Positions 25,350-34,600 of a DNA stretch of 64,000 nucleotides are shown piece after piece. This DNA comes from CAZMVU01 sp964569295 (GTDB taxonomy: Bacteria; Hydrogenedentota; Hydrogenedentia; Hydrogenedentales; JAGMZX01). The position numbers and the translations under genes are program-made. The stretch covers positions 1 to 64,000 of the forward strand of contig CAZMVU010000004.1 in the NCBI GenBank assembly GCA_964569295.1, in the 5' to 3' direction. Every line of letters starts with the position of its first letter. The stretch's first letter is position 1. A model generated the notes under the pieces. That model did not search any database. It was not told the DNA's origin and saw only the letters and a program-made list of their open reading frames with translations.

Positions 25350-25398
25350 CACGGCTTTCCCCGGGCCTTTACGCCGGACACACCGGCCGCGGCCCCTG

Positions 25399-25424
25399 CC
25401 GGCACGGCAACGCAACCGTGCCGG
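25399..25424. terminator. Hairpin between convergent genes
   Basis: Perfect 9-bp inverted repeat ccggcacgg (25399-25407) and ccgtgccgg (25416-25424) with an 8-nt loop, in the gap between the end of the autokinase gene and the end of cysC. No clear U-tract follows on either strand, so efficiency is uncertain. Confidence 0.5.
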
Positions 25425-25451
25425 TCCACGCGCACACGAGGCCGCCGCTGG

Positions 25452-26057
25452 CTAAATGATTCCCTTCGCGGCGAGGTGACTCAGCACCTGGGCTACGCAC
25501 TCTTTGAGGTCGTGCTTGCCGGTGTCGAGGAAAATCTCGGCATGCTCGGGCGCTTCATAGGGCGCGGAGATGCCGGTGAACTCGGGAATCTCGCCGCTGC
25601 GCGCCTTCTTGTACAGGCCCTTCGGGTCGCGCTCTTCGCAGATTTCGAGGGCCGCGTGGACATGCACCTCGACGAACTTGTCGCCCACGATTGCCCGCAC
25701 TTTGTCGCGGTCGGCTTTGTAGGGCGATATGAATGCCGTCATCGCGATGACCCCTGCCTCACAGAATAGCTTCGCCACTTCACCGATCCGGCGTATATTT
25801 TCTTCGCGGTCTTCGGGAGAAAAGCCGAGATCCTTGTTGAGCCCGTGGCGCACATTGTCCCCATCAAGCACAAACGCCTGGCAGCCGCGGTCGAAAAGAT
25901 TCGCGTTCACTTCCTGGGCTACAGTGGATTTGCCGGAGCCGCTCAGCCCGGTGAACCAGATCACGCACGCGCGGTGCCCGTTCTTCTTCTCCCGATCTTC
26001 GGTGGTGATGGCGTGGTCGTGCCAGGTGATGTTGGTCGCTTTGATTTCCTGAGCCAT
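25452..26057 (-). CDS. cysC: Adenylylsulfate (APS) kinase
   Basis: 201 aa. P-loop GLSGSGKST, LDGDNVRHGLNKDLGFS (substrate-binding signature of APS kinase), REENIRRIGEVAKLF, and ISPYKADRDKVR. It phosphorylates adenosine 5'-phosphosulfate to PAPS, the donor for sulfate assimilation and sulfotransfer. ATG 26057 (MAQEIKATNITWHDHAIT) has aagga 7 bases upstream; ten upstream in-frame codons are unlikely. No other sulfate gene is nearby; next to a polysaccharide export operon it could supply PAPS for polymer sulfation, which is inference. It is stand-alone CysC, not fused to CysN. Confidence 0.95.
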   Translation of the reverse strand: MAQEIKATNITWHDHAITTEDREKKNGHRACVIWFTGLSGSGKSTVAQEVNANLFDRGCQAFVLDGDNVRHGLNKDLGFSPEDREENIRRIGEVAKLFCEAGVIAMTAFISPYKADRDKVRAIVGDKFVEVHVHAALEICEERDPKGLYKKARSGEIPEFTGISAPYEAPEHAEIFLDTGKHDLKECVAQVLSHLAAKGII

Positions 26058-26145
26058 GCTGCGTTCCTTTATAAGGTTTAATACCAATAGAGGGGGGCAA
26101 GGCGGGTGAGTATAGCAAAAGATTACGAGAAACTGCGAGTTTCAG

Positions 26146-26605
26146 TTGACGAATTCTTTAGCCGTTTCCCCTACGTCATAGAACGCCCCGGTATCAGCGT
26201 GGGTAGCGGCTCTGGCCCACCCGTTATCGCTATGAGTCACGCTGTATGTGCCCTTTGGAGTGCGGTGGCTTGCCACAGCTTTTCCTGCCAGGGCCGTGGT
26301 GGACTTTGGCGCGCAAGCCATGAGAATAGAGCCGCGAGGCCTCCAGCCCAAGTGTCCTGCTCACGAGCCCGAGAAGGATTCAAGGACACTGCTGGCGGCT
26401 GCGTACGGTTTCGCTCCCGCGTTGAACGAACGCACACACTTCAGCCCACACGCGCAAAACCGGTGGCAAGCCACCGCAGTCCAAAGTAGCGGCGGCGGCA
26501 TGGTTATCCCCGTCGCACGCTGGTATTCGCTATCACGGAACAGATTGGCGAAACGAGTGCGGCGCGTTACGCCATAAGGCTAAAGAATTACCATTTGACG
26601 AATTC
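26146..26605. repeat. MITE-like element, copy D (long form)
   Basis: Left end gaattctttagccgt (26151-26165) and right end ggctaaagaattac (26578-26591) are inverted. The 11-bp string ttgacgaattc occurs at 26146-26156 and 26595-26605, a direct repeat consistent with insertion. It is longer (about 440 bp) because of an internal insert containing an inverted pair, gtgcggtggcttgcca (near 26260) and tggcaagccaccgca (near 26464). No coding region. Confidence 0.75.
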
Positions 26606-26665
26606 CATGTTCCTGCCTATAATTTGTAATGGGTAGAGAATGATGACAGACGCGGGAGTAAGCTC

Positions 26666-26893
26666 GTGACACAGAAAGTGCGACCGGGATACTACGAGGA
26701 TGCCGAAGGCAATTGGCAGCCAGACCGCCGTAGCGGCAAGGACCGCCGCACAGCGAATTGGTGGGAGGATACCGATGACCGGCGCAAGCATGTGCGGCGC
26801 AAGATCGATCGGGATCTCATCGAACGTGAGCACAAGCTGCAGATCCAGGAAGCGCTCGAAGATTTTGCGGAAGAACACGAGGGGCGCCTGTAA
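26666..26893 (+). CDS. Small charged protein, function unknown
   Basis: 75 aa, GTG start with gggag about 7 bases upstream. Very hydrophilic: GYYEDAEGNWQPDRRSGKDRRT, DDRRKHVRRKIDRDLIERE, then an acidic helix EALEDFAEEHEGRL. The Arg/Asp-rich DRRSGKDRR motif recalls short tails found in PilZ-like and other small proteins, but no domain is recognised. It is convergent with a sugar ABC binding-protein gene, leaving 11 bp between them, and lies just after MITE-like copy D. Confidence 0.6.
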   Translation: MTQKVRPGYYEDAEGNWQPDRRSGKDRRTANWWEDTDDRRKHVRRKIDRDLIEREHKLQIQEALEDFAEEHEGRL

Positions 26894-26904
26894 ACCGCGG
26901 GTAT

Positions 26905-28203
26905 TCAGGGGGCGGCGTGTTCCGCGAGGGCGGCATCCGCGTTGGCTTTGAGTTCGGCGGCAGCCGGCGCCGCCTCGATACGCCCGGCAAGAATCGCGGC
27001 TACGGTCTGCTCGACGAGATCCCGGACGCGCGGCCACCCGGCCACGTTCGGTTCAGCGCGCGCAAAAGCGAGATTCTCGAAGGCGATACGGTTTTGCGCA
27101 GCGCCCGCCAAAAACGCCTTCAGCCGGGGATCCGCCAGGGCGGACGTGCGCACAGGCACGTAGCCGGATCCGATCGCCCAGCGTACCTGCACATCCACAC
27201 TGGTGAAATGTTTCACAAAAGCCCACGCCGTGCGGCGTTGCGCGCGCGTCGTGTCGAAAAGGATAAAGTTCGGCCCGTACAGCACGGTGGCAGGGTTTTC
27301 CGGGTCGGCCTGAGGGATCCGCGCGATGCCCCAGTCGTCCATGCGTTCTGCCATCACCTGCGCCATTTGCACGCGCCCCGCACTCGACCGGAAACTGAAT
27401 GCCGCCTCCCCTTGGCTCACACTCACCTGATCATCAAACCCCCCGGCAATCTGGTAGCCCAGTTCCTCGTTGGCGATTGTCTCGTACAGCTTGAACACGC
27501 GCACGGCCTCGGGGGAATCGTAGTGTGTGGCCCCTTCGCGGTACACGGTACCGCCCATGCTGTAGATGAAGCCGTTCACTGTGCTGCAATCCACGTCAAT
27601 CGCATAGGCGTATTTCCCGGTGCGCGCTTTAATCTGGCGGCATTGCGCGAGAAACTCCGTCCAACTGGCCGGCGGCGCATCGATGTCCGCCGCACGCAGC
27701 AGCCCGGCGTGGTAATACATCACCAGCACGCTCTTCGCGAATGGGAACGAGAAGAACCGGTTGCCGTGTTGCGGATAGCGGTTCGTTTCGAGCGCGGCGG
27801 GCACATAATCCGCCAGGGTTTCCTCATCCAGCCCGACCGCCGGATCGCCAATGAGGGGATCCAGCGGCGGCACGGCGCCGGAAGCGATGTATTGCAGCGT
27901 CATGCCCGGGTACCCCACAGAGAGCGCGGGCAACACGCCAGCCCGCAGACTTGCCAGCACCTTGCGGTCAATCTCGCTGTAGCCGCCCGTATGCTCGATG
28001 CGGATGGGCGGGCCGTCGTGTTGCGCGTTGAACGCCGCCGCGATGCGTTCCAGGAGCGCGGCGGTCTCCGAGGTCTGCCTGTCCCAGAATACCGCGGCCT
28101 CGGGATCGACGGGCCGAAACCCCTCCCGGCCGCCGCAGCCGGTGAGCGCCAAAACCAAGATACAGGGGATAATGCACCCGGATACGGCAGGCCAGCGATA
28201 CAT
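26905..28203 (-). CDS. ABC transporter sugar-binding lipoprotein
   Basis: 432 aa, family 1 solute-binding protein (UgpB/MalE-like). Signal with lipobox ALTGC. Then AVFWDRQTSETAALLERIAAAFNAQ, GYPGMTLQYIASGAVPPLDPLI and FPFAKSVLVMYYHAGLLRAADI, with FSFRSSAGRVQMAQVMAERMDDWGIARIP late in the protein. It captures a sugar or sugar-phosphate in the periplasm for the two permeases encoded upstream. ATG 28203 fits gagga 5 bases before it; a GTG further upstream is possible. The order permease-permease-binding protein is less usual than binding protein first. No ATPase gene is present; a shared MsmX-type ATPase encoded elsewhere is likely. Confidence 0.88.
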   Translation of the reverse strand: MYRWPAVSGCIIPCILVLALTGCGGREGFRPVDPEAAVFWDRQTSETAALLERIAAAFNAQHDGPPIRIEHTGGYSEIDRKVLASLRAGVLPALSVGYPGMTLQYIASGAVPPLDPLIGDPAVGLDEETLADYVPAALETNRYPQHGNRFFSFPFAKSVLVMYYHAGLLRAADIDAPPASWTEFLAQCRQIKARTGKYAYAIDVDCSTVNGFIYSMGGTVYREGATHYDSPEAVRVFKLYETIANEELGYQIAGGFDDQVSVSQGEAAFSFRSSAGRVQMAQVMAERMDDWGIARIPQADPENPATVLYGPNFILFDTTRAQRRTAWAFVKHFTSVDVQVRWAIGSGYVPVRTSALADPRLKAFLAGAAQNRIAFENLAFARAEPNVAGWPRVRDLVEQTVAAILAGRIEAAPAAAELKANADAALAEHAAP

Positions 28204-28420
28204 AAACATCCTCACTTTTCAGTAGTGTCCCAACTAATCCCCGAGAACCGGCCGGCCGCTGCGTTCACGTCACGAGTAGCCCAGTCAATACCCGGTATTT
28301 CCAAGTATGGCGAGATTGTCTTGGACAAGCGTGATGGCATCTATAAGGGCGTAACGCTATTCTTGCGCGGGCCTTTTCTTGCAGCGGGCCTCGAGAAAAC
28401 GTCCATACACCGCGCCGGCG

Positions 28421-29251
28421 TCACCCTTTAATGCCGGCGCCGACGGCCGCGGCGATGAAATGGCGTTGCGCGAGGAAGTATAGCGCCACGGTGGGAAGCA
28501 TGACAATCGTGGCGGCACACATAAGCAGGTGCACGCGCGTGCCCGAGTCACTCATGAAATAGGTGAGCCCCACCTGAACCACGCGCATGGACTCCGACGC
28601 CGTGACCACCAACGGCCACAGAAGCGAATTGTAGCTGGCCAAAAACGCGAAAAGCGCCACGGTGGTGAGCATGGGCTTGGTAAGCGGGGCGGCGATACGC
28701 ACCAGGAACCGCAGGTGGCCGCATCCGTCCACGACGGCCGCATCGAAGAAATCGGCCGGAAGCGCGAGGAATGCCTGGCGCATCAGAAAGATCGAGAAGG
28801 CATTGGCGCACCAGGGGAGGATAAGCGCGCTGTACGTGTTGTACCAGCCGAGCTTCGTGATAAGCACATAGTTCGGAATGAGCGTAACCTCGAAGGGCAC
28901 CATCATGGAAGCCAGCACCACCAGGAACAGCACATCGCGGCCGCGAAACCGCAGGCGCGCGAAGGCATAACCGGCGGTTATGCTGGTAAAAAGCACACCC
29001 AAGGTGGTTGCAGCCGCCACCACAAAGGAGTTGAGGAAATAACGGCCAAACGGCGCCACGGCGAATACACGGCCCGGATTCTCCCAATGCCAGGTTTCGG
29101 GCAGCAGCGCGAGCGTGGGCGCAACCGCTTCTTCAAGCGATTTGAAACCCGTGCCCGCCATCCACAGAAACGGCCACGCCATGACCACGCCGCCCGCAGC
29201 GAGCAGCACCATGCGCAAGATGCCGCCGGCCCGTTTGTGCGGGCGCATCAT
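28421..29251 (-). CDS. Sugar ABC transporter permease, MalG/UgpE type
   Basis: 276 aa, six TM helices. The EAA loop reads DFFDAAVVDGCGHLRFLVRIAAPLTKP, which docks to the ATPase. N-terminal WPFLWMAGTGFKS is typical of the second permease of the CUT1 family, as is the ending YFLAQRHFIAAAVGAGIKG. It starts with ATGATG overlapping the stop of the preceding permease by 4 bp. A 217-bp gap separates it from the binding-protein gene. Confidence 0.92.
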   Translation of the reverse strand: MMRPHKRAGGILRMVLLAAGGVVMAWPFLWMAGTGFKSLEEAVAPTLALLPETWHWENPGRVFAVAPFGRYFLNSFVVAAATTLGVLFTSITAGYAFARLRFRGRDVLFLVVLASMMVPFEVTLIPNYVLITKLGWYNTYSALILPWCANAFSIFLMRQAFLALPADFFDAAVVDGCGHLRFLVRIAAPLTKPMLTTVALFAFLASYNSLLWPLVVTASESMRVVQVGLTYFMSDSGTRVHLLMCAATIVMLPTVALYFLAQRHFIAAAVGAGIKG

Positions 29252-30273
29252 GCGTAGTACACCCGGCGGCCGATAAACCGCCATTGAACCAGCGTCAGCA
29301 CGACAATGGCGAGGGTGAACAACACCGCCGCCGCCGCGCCATAGCCGGGATTGTGCTGCCGGTAAAGCTGATCGTAAACAAACAGGATAATGTTCTGTGT
29401 GGCGTGGAAGGGCGCCTTCTGTGGATTCTGGGTAAGGGCATAGAACGAGTTGAAAGCTTGCAGCGCGCGGATGATTCCCACCACGAGCAGGAAGAAGAGC
29501 GTCGGCGAGAGCAGCGGCAATACCACCCGCCACACCCGTTGGAACGGCCCGGCGCCGTCGATCCGGGCGGCCTCCTCGAGTTCGCGGGGAATCGCGGTGA
29601 GCCCGGCGAGCCAGATAACCACCATGAATCCCGCTCCGTGCCAAATGTCGAACAAAATCACGCAACAAAGGGCCAGGCTCGGCCCGAAGTCCTCGGGTAA
29701 AACACCGCCGCTGAGAAGATGCAGCACGCCGTCGCGCTCGATCAGCCACTGCTGAGCCGGCAGGCCGAGGCGTTCGAGCAGGGTGTTCGCCACGCCGCCC
29801 GGATGGCGGAACAGCACACGCCAGACCATGGCAGCCGCCACCGTCGAGGTAACGTAGGGCAGGAAATAAACCGTGCGCAACAGCCCGCGCCCCCGCACAG
29901 CGCCGCGCAACAAAAACGCCACCGCAAAACTAAGCACCAGCGTTGGCGGCACAACGCCGATGGTGTACCACACCGTCACACGCACGCTATTGCGGAAGGC
30001 CGGATCACCCAGGACACGGGTGTAATTGCCGAGGCCGGCAAAGACCGCATCGAAGCGGCCATAGTCGAACATACTCATGTAGACAGCGCCCGCGAGCGGG
30101 GCAAGCGCAAACATCACCAGGAACGCCAGGGCCGGCGTAAGCAGTGCCCAAGCCAGCGGCGACTCCCCGCCGCGGCGCAGGCGGCGCCGCTCGAAAAAGT
30201 CGTCGAGCGCACCGAGCGCATCGCCTGGCAACCCGCCCAGGCGCGCCAATTTATCGCGTGTGCGGCAGCGCAT
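29248..30273 (-). CDS. Sugar ABC transporter permease, MalF/UgpA type
   Basis: 341 aa from ATG 30273; a GTG 12 bases upstream is also possible. A cytoplasmic N-terminal tail of about 40 residues precedes LLTPALAFLVMFALAPL and six TM helices. EAA loop: ELEEAARIDGAGPFQRVWRVVLP. LRTVYFLPYVTS and GFMVVIWLAGL are family-typical. It overlaps the 3' end of waaA by about 23 bp and the next permease by 4 bp, so it is probably co-transcribed with both, an odd pairing of lipid A synthesis with sugar import. Confidence 0.92.
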   Translation of the reverse strand: MRCRTRDKLARLGGLPGDALGALDDFFERRRLRRGGESPLAWALLTPALAFLVMFALAPLAGAVYMSMFDYGRFDAVFAGLGNYTRVLGDPAFRNSVRVTVWYTIGVVPPTLVLSFAVAFLLRGAVRGRGLLRTVYFLPYVTSTVAAAMVWRVLFRHPGGVANTLLERLGLPAQQWLIERDGVLHLLSGGVLPEDFGPSLALCCVILFDIWHGAGFMVVIWLAGLTAIPRELEEAARIDGAGPFQRVWRVVLPLLSPTLFFLLVVGIIRALQAFNSFYALTQNPQKAPFHATQNIILFVYDQLYRQHNPGYGAAAAVLFTLAIVVLTLVQWRFIGRRVYYA

Positions 30274-31555
30274 GGCTGGTAACACTCGCCGAGACTTCCG
30301 GGCCGATCAAACCGGCGAGCAACTCGAGGTTGCGCCCGGTGGCGCCCTGATTGTCGAGCACGCATTTGCGCGCGCGCGTTCCCATGTTACGCCGCAGCGT
30401 GGCGTCACCCAGGAGATCATGGAGCACCCCGGACAGAGCGCCCACTTCGTAGACCCGCTTCGCGCCTTGGGCCTGCAACAAGGTGCGCGCCGGTTCCGCG
30501 AAGTTATCCATGTGCGGCCCGAACACGGCAGGCACGCCCAGCGCCGCCGGTTCGAGCGGGTTGTGGCCCTCGACGCCCGGGTAGAAACTTCCCCCGATAA
30601 CCGCCGCATCGGCCAAGCTGTAGAACGAAACAAGCTCACCCACGGTGTCCAGAAAGAGCACGCGCTCACCCGCTGGCGCATGACCGGCCTTCACCGCGCT
30701 GCGCAAAAGCACCGCCTCACCGGCAAAGGGGGCCATGGCCTCGCGCAGACGCTCACCATGGCGCGGCGCAATGACAAGGCGCAGTGCGGGGAAGGCATCG
30801 CGCAGTGTCCGCCAACAGGCGGCGGCAAGCGCCTCATCGCCCGGGCGCGTGGACCCGAAGACCAGCACCGGCGCCTTGCCCAGGCCGTTTTCCGCGCGCA
30901 GGCGCTGGCGCGTGTGCGGCGGCACGTGCGCGGGTACGGCATCGAACTTCGTGTTCCCCGTTACGTGTACACACGCGGCGGGCGTGCCGAGTTCGCGGAA
31001 CCGTGCGGCGTGCGTCTCGTCTTGGGCGCCGACCGCAGTGAGCTGCGTGAACAGCGAACGCGCCAGCACACGCAGGCGTTGATAACGCTGATAGTGGCGC
31101 GCACTGATCCGGCCGTTAACGACGAGCACCGGCACACCCCGTTCGGCACACGCACGCAACACGTTGGGCCATAGCTCGGTTTCGATCAGGACCAATGCGG
31201 CCGGCCGCGCCTCGCCCAGAAAACGCCGCACCGCACCGGGCGTGTCGAATGGAAACCAGGTAAGCGCGGCGATATCGTTGCCGGCCGTCTGCGCGATGCG
31301 AAAGCCCGCGAGCGTCGACGCGGTCAGCAGGCGCGGATACGCGGGGAACCGCTCCCCCATGGCGTGCAGGAGCGCGCGCGCCACCCCGACCTCCCCCACA
31401 CTGCATGCCTGCACCCAGAGCGGGGCCCCGGCCAACGGGGGCACCGGGGGTTCAAACCGGGCCAGCAGCGGCCGGTGCCTCGCATGCGCGCGAAGCCACA
31501 AAGCACCCACAGGCGCCGCGGCGCGCACCGCGCTATTGTAGAGCAGGTAGCGCAT
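30251..31555 (-). CDS. waaA: 3-deoxy-D-manno-octulosonic acid (Kdo) transferase
   Basis: 434-aa GT30 enzyme that transfers Kdo from CMP-Kdo to lipid A precursor at the inner membrane face. Seen: N-terminal MRYLLYNSAV membrane anchor, VQACSVGEVGVA, LIETELWPN with the catalytic Glu region, VNGRIS, VFGSTRPGDE, and the CMP-Kdo site GGSFYPGVEGHNPLEP followed by FGPHMDNF. ATG 31555 is chosen because the family starts at this anchor; 23 upstream codons are dispensable. Its presence implies LPS. It lies 76 bp after the secretin gene on the same strand. Confidence 0.95.
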   Translation of the reverse strand: MRYLLYNSAVRAAAPVGALWLRAHARHRPLLARFEPPVPPLAGAPLWVQACSVGEVGVARALLHAMGERFPAYPRLLTASTLAGFRIAQTAGNDIAALTWFPFDTPGAVRRFLGEARPAALVLIETELWPNVLRACAERGVPVLVVNGRISARHYQRYQRLRVLARSLFTQLTAVGAQDETHAARFRELGTPAACVHVTGNTKFDAVPAHVPPHTRQRLRAENGLGKAPVLVFGSTRPGDEALAAACWRTLRDAFPALRLVIAPRHGERLREAMAPFAGEAVLLRSAVKAGHAPAGERVLFLDTVGELVSFYSLADAAVIGGSFYPGVEGHNPLEPAALGVPAVFGPHMDNFAEPARTLLQAQGAKRVYEVGALSGVLHDLLGDATLRRNMGTRARKCVLDNQGATGRNLELLAGLIGPEVSASVTSHALPHTR

Positions 31556-31631
31556 GGTTCCTGCAAAACGGGCGGCTCGCCGAAGCGGCCGCCCGTGGTT
31601 AGTCAGGTCTTCAAAACCGGGCATATCCGGT

Positions 31632-34600
31632 TCAGCCTTCGCTCGCTCCTGCCGGCGACTCGAAGAACTTGGCGCCGCTGCTGTCGATGATGTCGGGCGT
31701 CACGAAGATGAGCAGACTGGACTGGCTCACCTCCCGGCCTTTACCCCGGAAGAAGAAGCCCACCAGCGGAACCTTCGACAGGTAAGGGAACCGGTCTTCG
31801 TTGCTGATCGTCTGGTCCCGCACCAAGCCGCCAAGCACCAACGTGTCGCCGTCGTGCACAATCACGTTGGTCCATACGGCCTGCCATGACGTTGTCGGCA
31901 GAATCACCGTGCTCGGCACTTCGATGCCATCCACGATCGAGTTCTGTTCGAAGGCCTTTTGCCCGATGCGCGAGCGTACTTCCGGGTTCAGCCAGAGCCG
32001 CACGAGGTCATTGTCGCCGATCTGCGGCGTTACCGAAAGCGAGATGCCGAAGTTGAACGGCGCCGGATTCACCCGCTGGGTGAAGGTCGTGGTCGGCGTG
32101 CCGCCGAAGCCCGCATCGCTCGTCGAGACCAGCGTGTCCACCGCCGTGACGAAGTATTCCGTCGTGAAATCGGCAATGACTGCCGGCTTCAGGTTCATCG
32201 TGGTCACACGCGGCGCACTCAGCAATTCGCTTTCCTCGAGGCTGTCCAGGAAGTCGAAGGTAACGCTGAGCGAGTCGCCGTCTTCGTTATTGACGATATT
32301 GCCGACGATATTGAAGGTGGACTGCGAAGGCGCTGGATTCACTACACCGCCCAAGACGGCGTCGGAGATGGTGTTGGTAATCACGTTCGAGCCGTCGGGC
32401 CGGGTGTAAAAGGGAATCTGCTCAGCGACCCCGTCGCCGTTGATATCGTACTCGTAGAAGCTTTCATCTGTCGTCGTGCCGTCTGTAACATCGCCCACGC
32501 CCGTTCCGACGTCTGTATCCCCGGCCAAGCCGGGAATTTTGCGCGCCCGGCTGTTCTGGTCCGACATGCTGAGATCCCATTCGAACCCGACTTTATCCAT
32601 GTCCGATACGCGCACGGTCAGGAACTTGGCCTCGATGCTGACCTGGCGCGGGGTCACGTCGATCTTGGCAATATAATCCTCGAGTTCTTCAAAGTTGCTG
32701 GGCGTATTCTTCACGATGAGCATATTCGTGATCGGGTTGTACATCATTTCCGACAACTGCTCACCGGTTACAGGATCGTAGACATCGCTCACCAACCGGC
32801 CCAGCAGGGAAAGCACCGGCGCTTCACCCTCGAGGGCGGCCGACAAGCCGCTCTGCAAGCCCTGCCTGGCGCCGCCAAAAGAGCTGGCGCCGCCCGGCTG
32901 GCCCTGATATCCCAAGCCTTGTTGCTGATTTGTGGTCGTTGCACCGGTACCGGTCTCACGAATGCCGAGCAGGCCGGGATTCGCCGGCGGTTCACCGACT
33001 TGCATATCGCTGATCGTGGTGAACAGGTCGGAGATATTGCTCAGCGAGGTCACGTCGGTACCACCGCCACCGCCACGCATGCCGCCGCCACCCATGCCGC
33101 CACGCATGCCGCCGCCACCATAACCGCCACCGCCGCCAAGACCACCGCCCCCATAACCGCCACCGCCGCCATAGCCGCCGCCCCCGAACCCGCCGCCGCC
33201 GCCGCCATAGCCGCCGCCGCCCAAGCCGCCAGAGCCGCCATAGCCGCCGCCGCCCNNNNNNNNNNNNNNNNNNNNNNNNNNNNNNNNNNNNNNNNNNNNN
33301 NNNNNNNNNNNNNNNNNNNNNNNNNNNNNNNNNNNNNNNNNNNNNNNNNNNNNNNAGCCGCCGCCGCCCAAGCCGCCAGAGCCGCCATAGCCGCCGCCGC
33401 CCAAGCCGCCAGAGCCGCCATAGCCGCCGCCGCCCAAGCCGCCGCCGCCATAGCCGCCGCCGCCATAGCCGCCGCCGCCATAGCCGCCGCCGCCGCCATA
33501 GCCGCCGCCCAAGCCGCCGCCGCCGCCATAGCCGCCGCCGCCCAAGCCGCCAGAGCCGCCCGATACCCCGCCAAAGCGGTTGCGCAAGACGATCTTGAAG
33601 AGCGTTTGCTGCCCGGCGTTACGCAGTTCGTAGAACCGCGTCTCTAGCTGTTCGAAGGTCTCCTCACGAATCCGCTGGGGCGTGGTAATCCAGATAAAGC
33701 TGTCTTTGACCACCTTGTAATCGAGCCGCAGGGTGCGCAGCAGCGCACGCAGGCCTTCACCGAGGGTCACATTGTGCAGGGCGATGTAGGGTACATTACC
33801 GCCATACGGGACGTTGTAGGCGGCACCTTCGCGGCCTTGCCCTTGTTGCCCTTGTTGCCCTTGCTGCTGGCCTTGGAACTGTTGCCCGCCAAAGCGGGGC
33901 GCCCCGCCGCGTGTGCCGGGGCCCGTGGGTAGCCGGCCGGTCCCCCCCGGACCACCTTGATACTGACCAGGCCCGCCCGGCCCACCGGGACCACCGGGAC
34001 CGCCGGGGCCGCCCGCACCCTGCTGCCCGCCGGATGCGTCTACCGATTCCGGGGGGGGCACAACGCGGTGATCGATGACAATGTTGACATCCCACGTTTC
34101 CGAGATGAAGCTGGCAATCTCGCTGATATGGATGTCATCGAACTCGATATTGACGGGGGATTCGAGCGCTTTGTCGATCTCGCCCTGTTCCTTGGGTGCT
34201 TCGTAGTCCTCCTCGACAACGGGGACACGCATCTGATACGGCTTGATGCCGCGGGCATCCGCGCCTTCGGGAGGAAGTTTCGCGTCCCAGACATAGCGCT
34301 GTACTTTACCCCGGAATTCCTCGACCTGCTTGCGTTTCTCGTCGATATCCAGATCGACCACGCCAAGCGTAGCCTCATGCAGGCCATCGGCCGCCTCTTG
34401 ATTATTGGGCTCGATAAGCAGGATTTCGTTGTAGATTTCAACGGCCGTCTGGTACTTTTCCGCCTCGATGTATTGCTCGCCCCAATCGAGGAGCTGATCG
34501 ACCCGTTGACGTTTGAGTTCCTCGGCCGTCATCTGCGGGGTCTCATCTTCCGGCGAGATTTCCTCGGGGCTGTACCGCTGGAAATCCGGGATGGCCGCCG

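Noticed and set aside
28216..28420. Possible small gene or toxin remnant between permease and binding-protein genes
   Set aside because: No frame with start, ribosome site and protein-like pattern in this ~205-bp stretch.
33056..33565. Tandem GC repeat considered as a satellite or CRISPR
   Set aside because: It is in frame in the secretin and encodes Gly-rich sequence; units vary and lack unique spacers.
31959..33647. Long plus-strand open frame opposite the secretin
   Set aside because: Ala-rich shadow of the Gly codons of the secretin; the secretin has signal peptide and full domain motifs.
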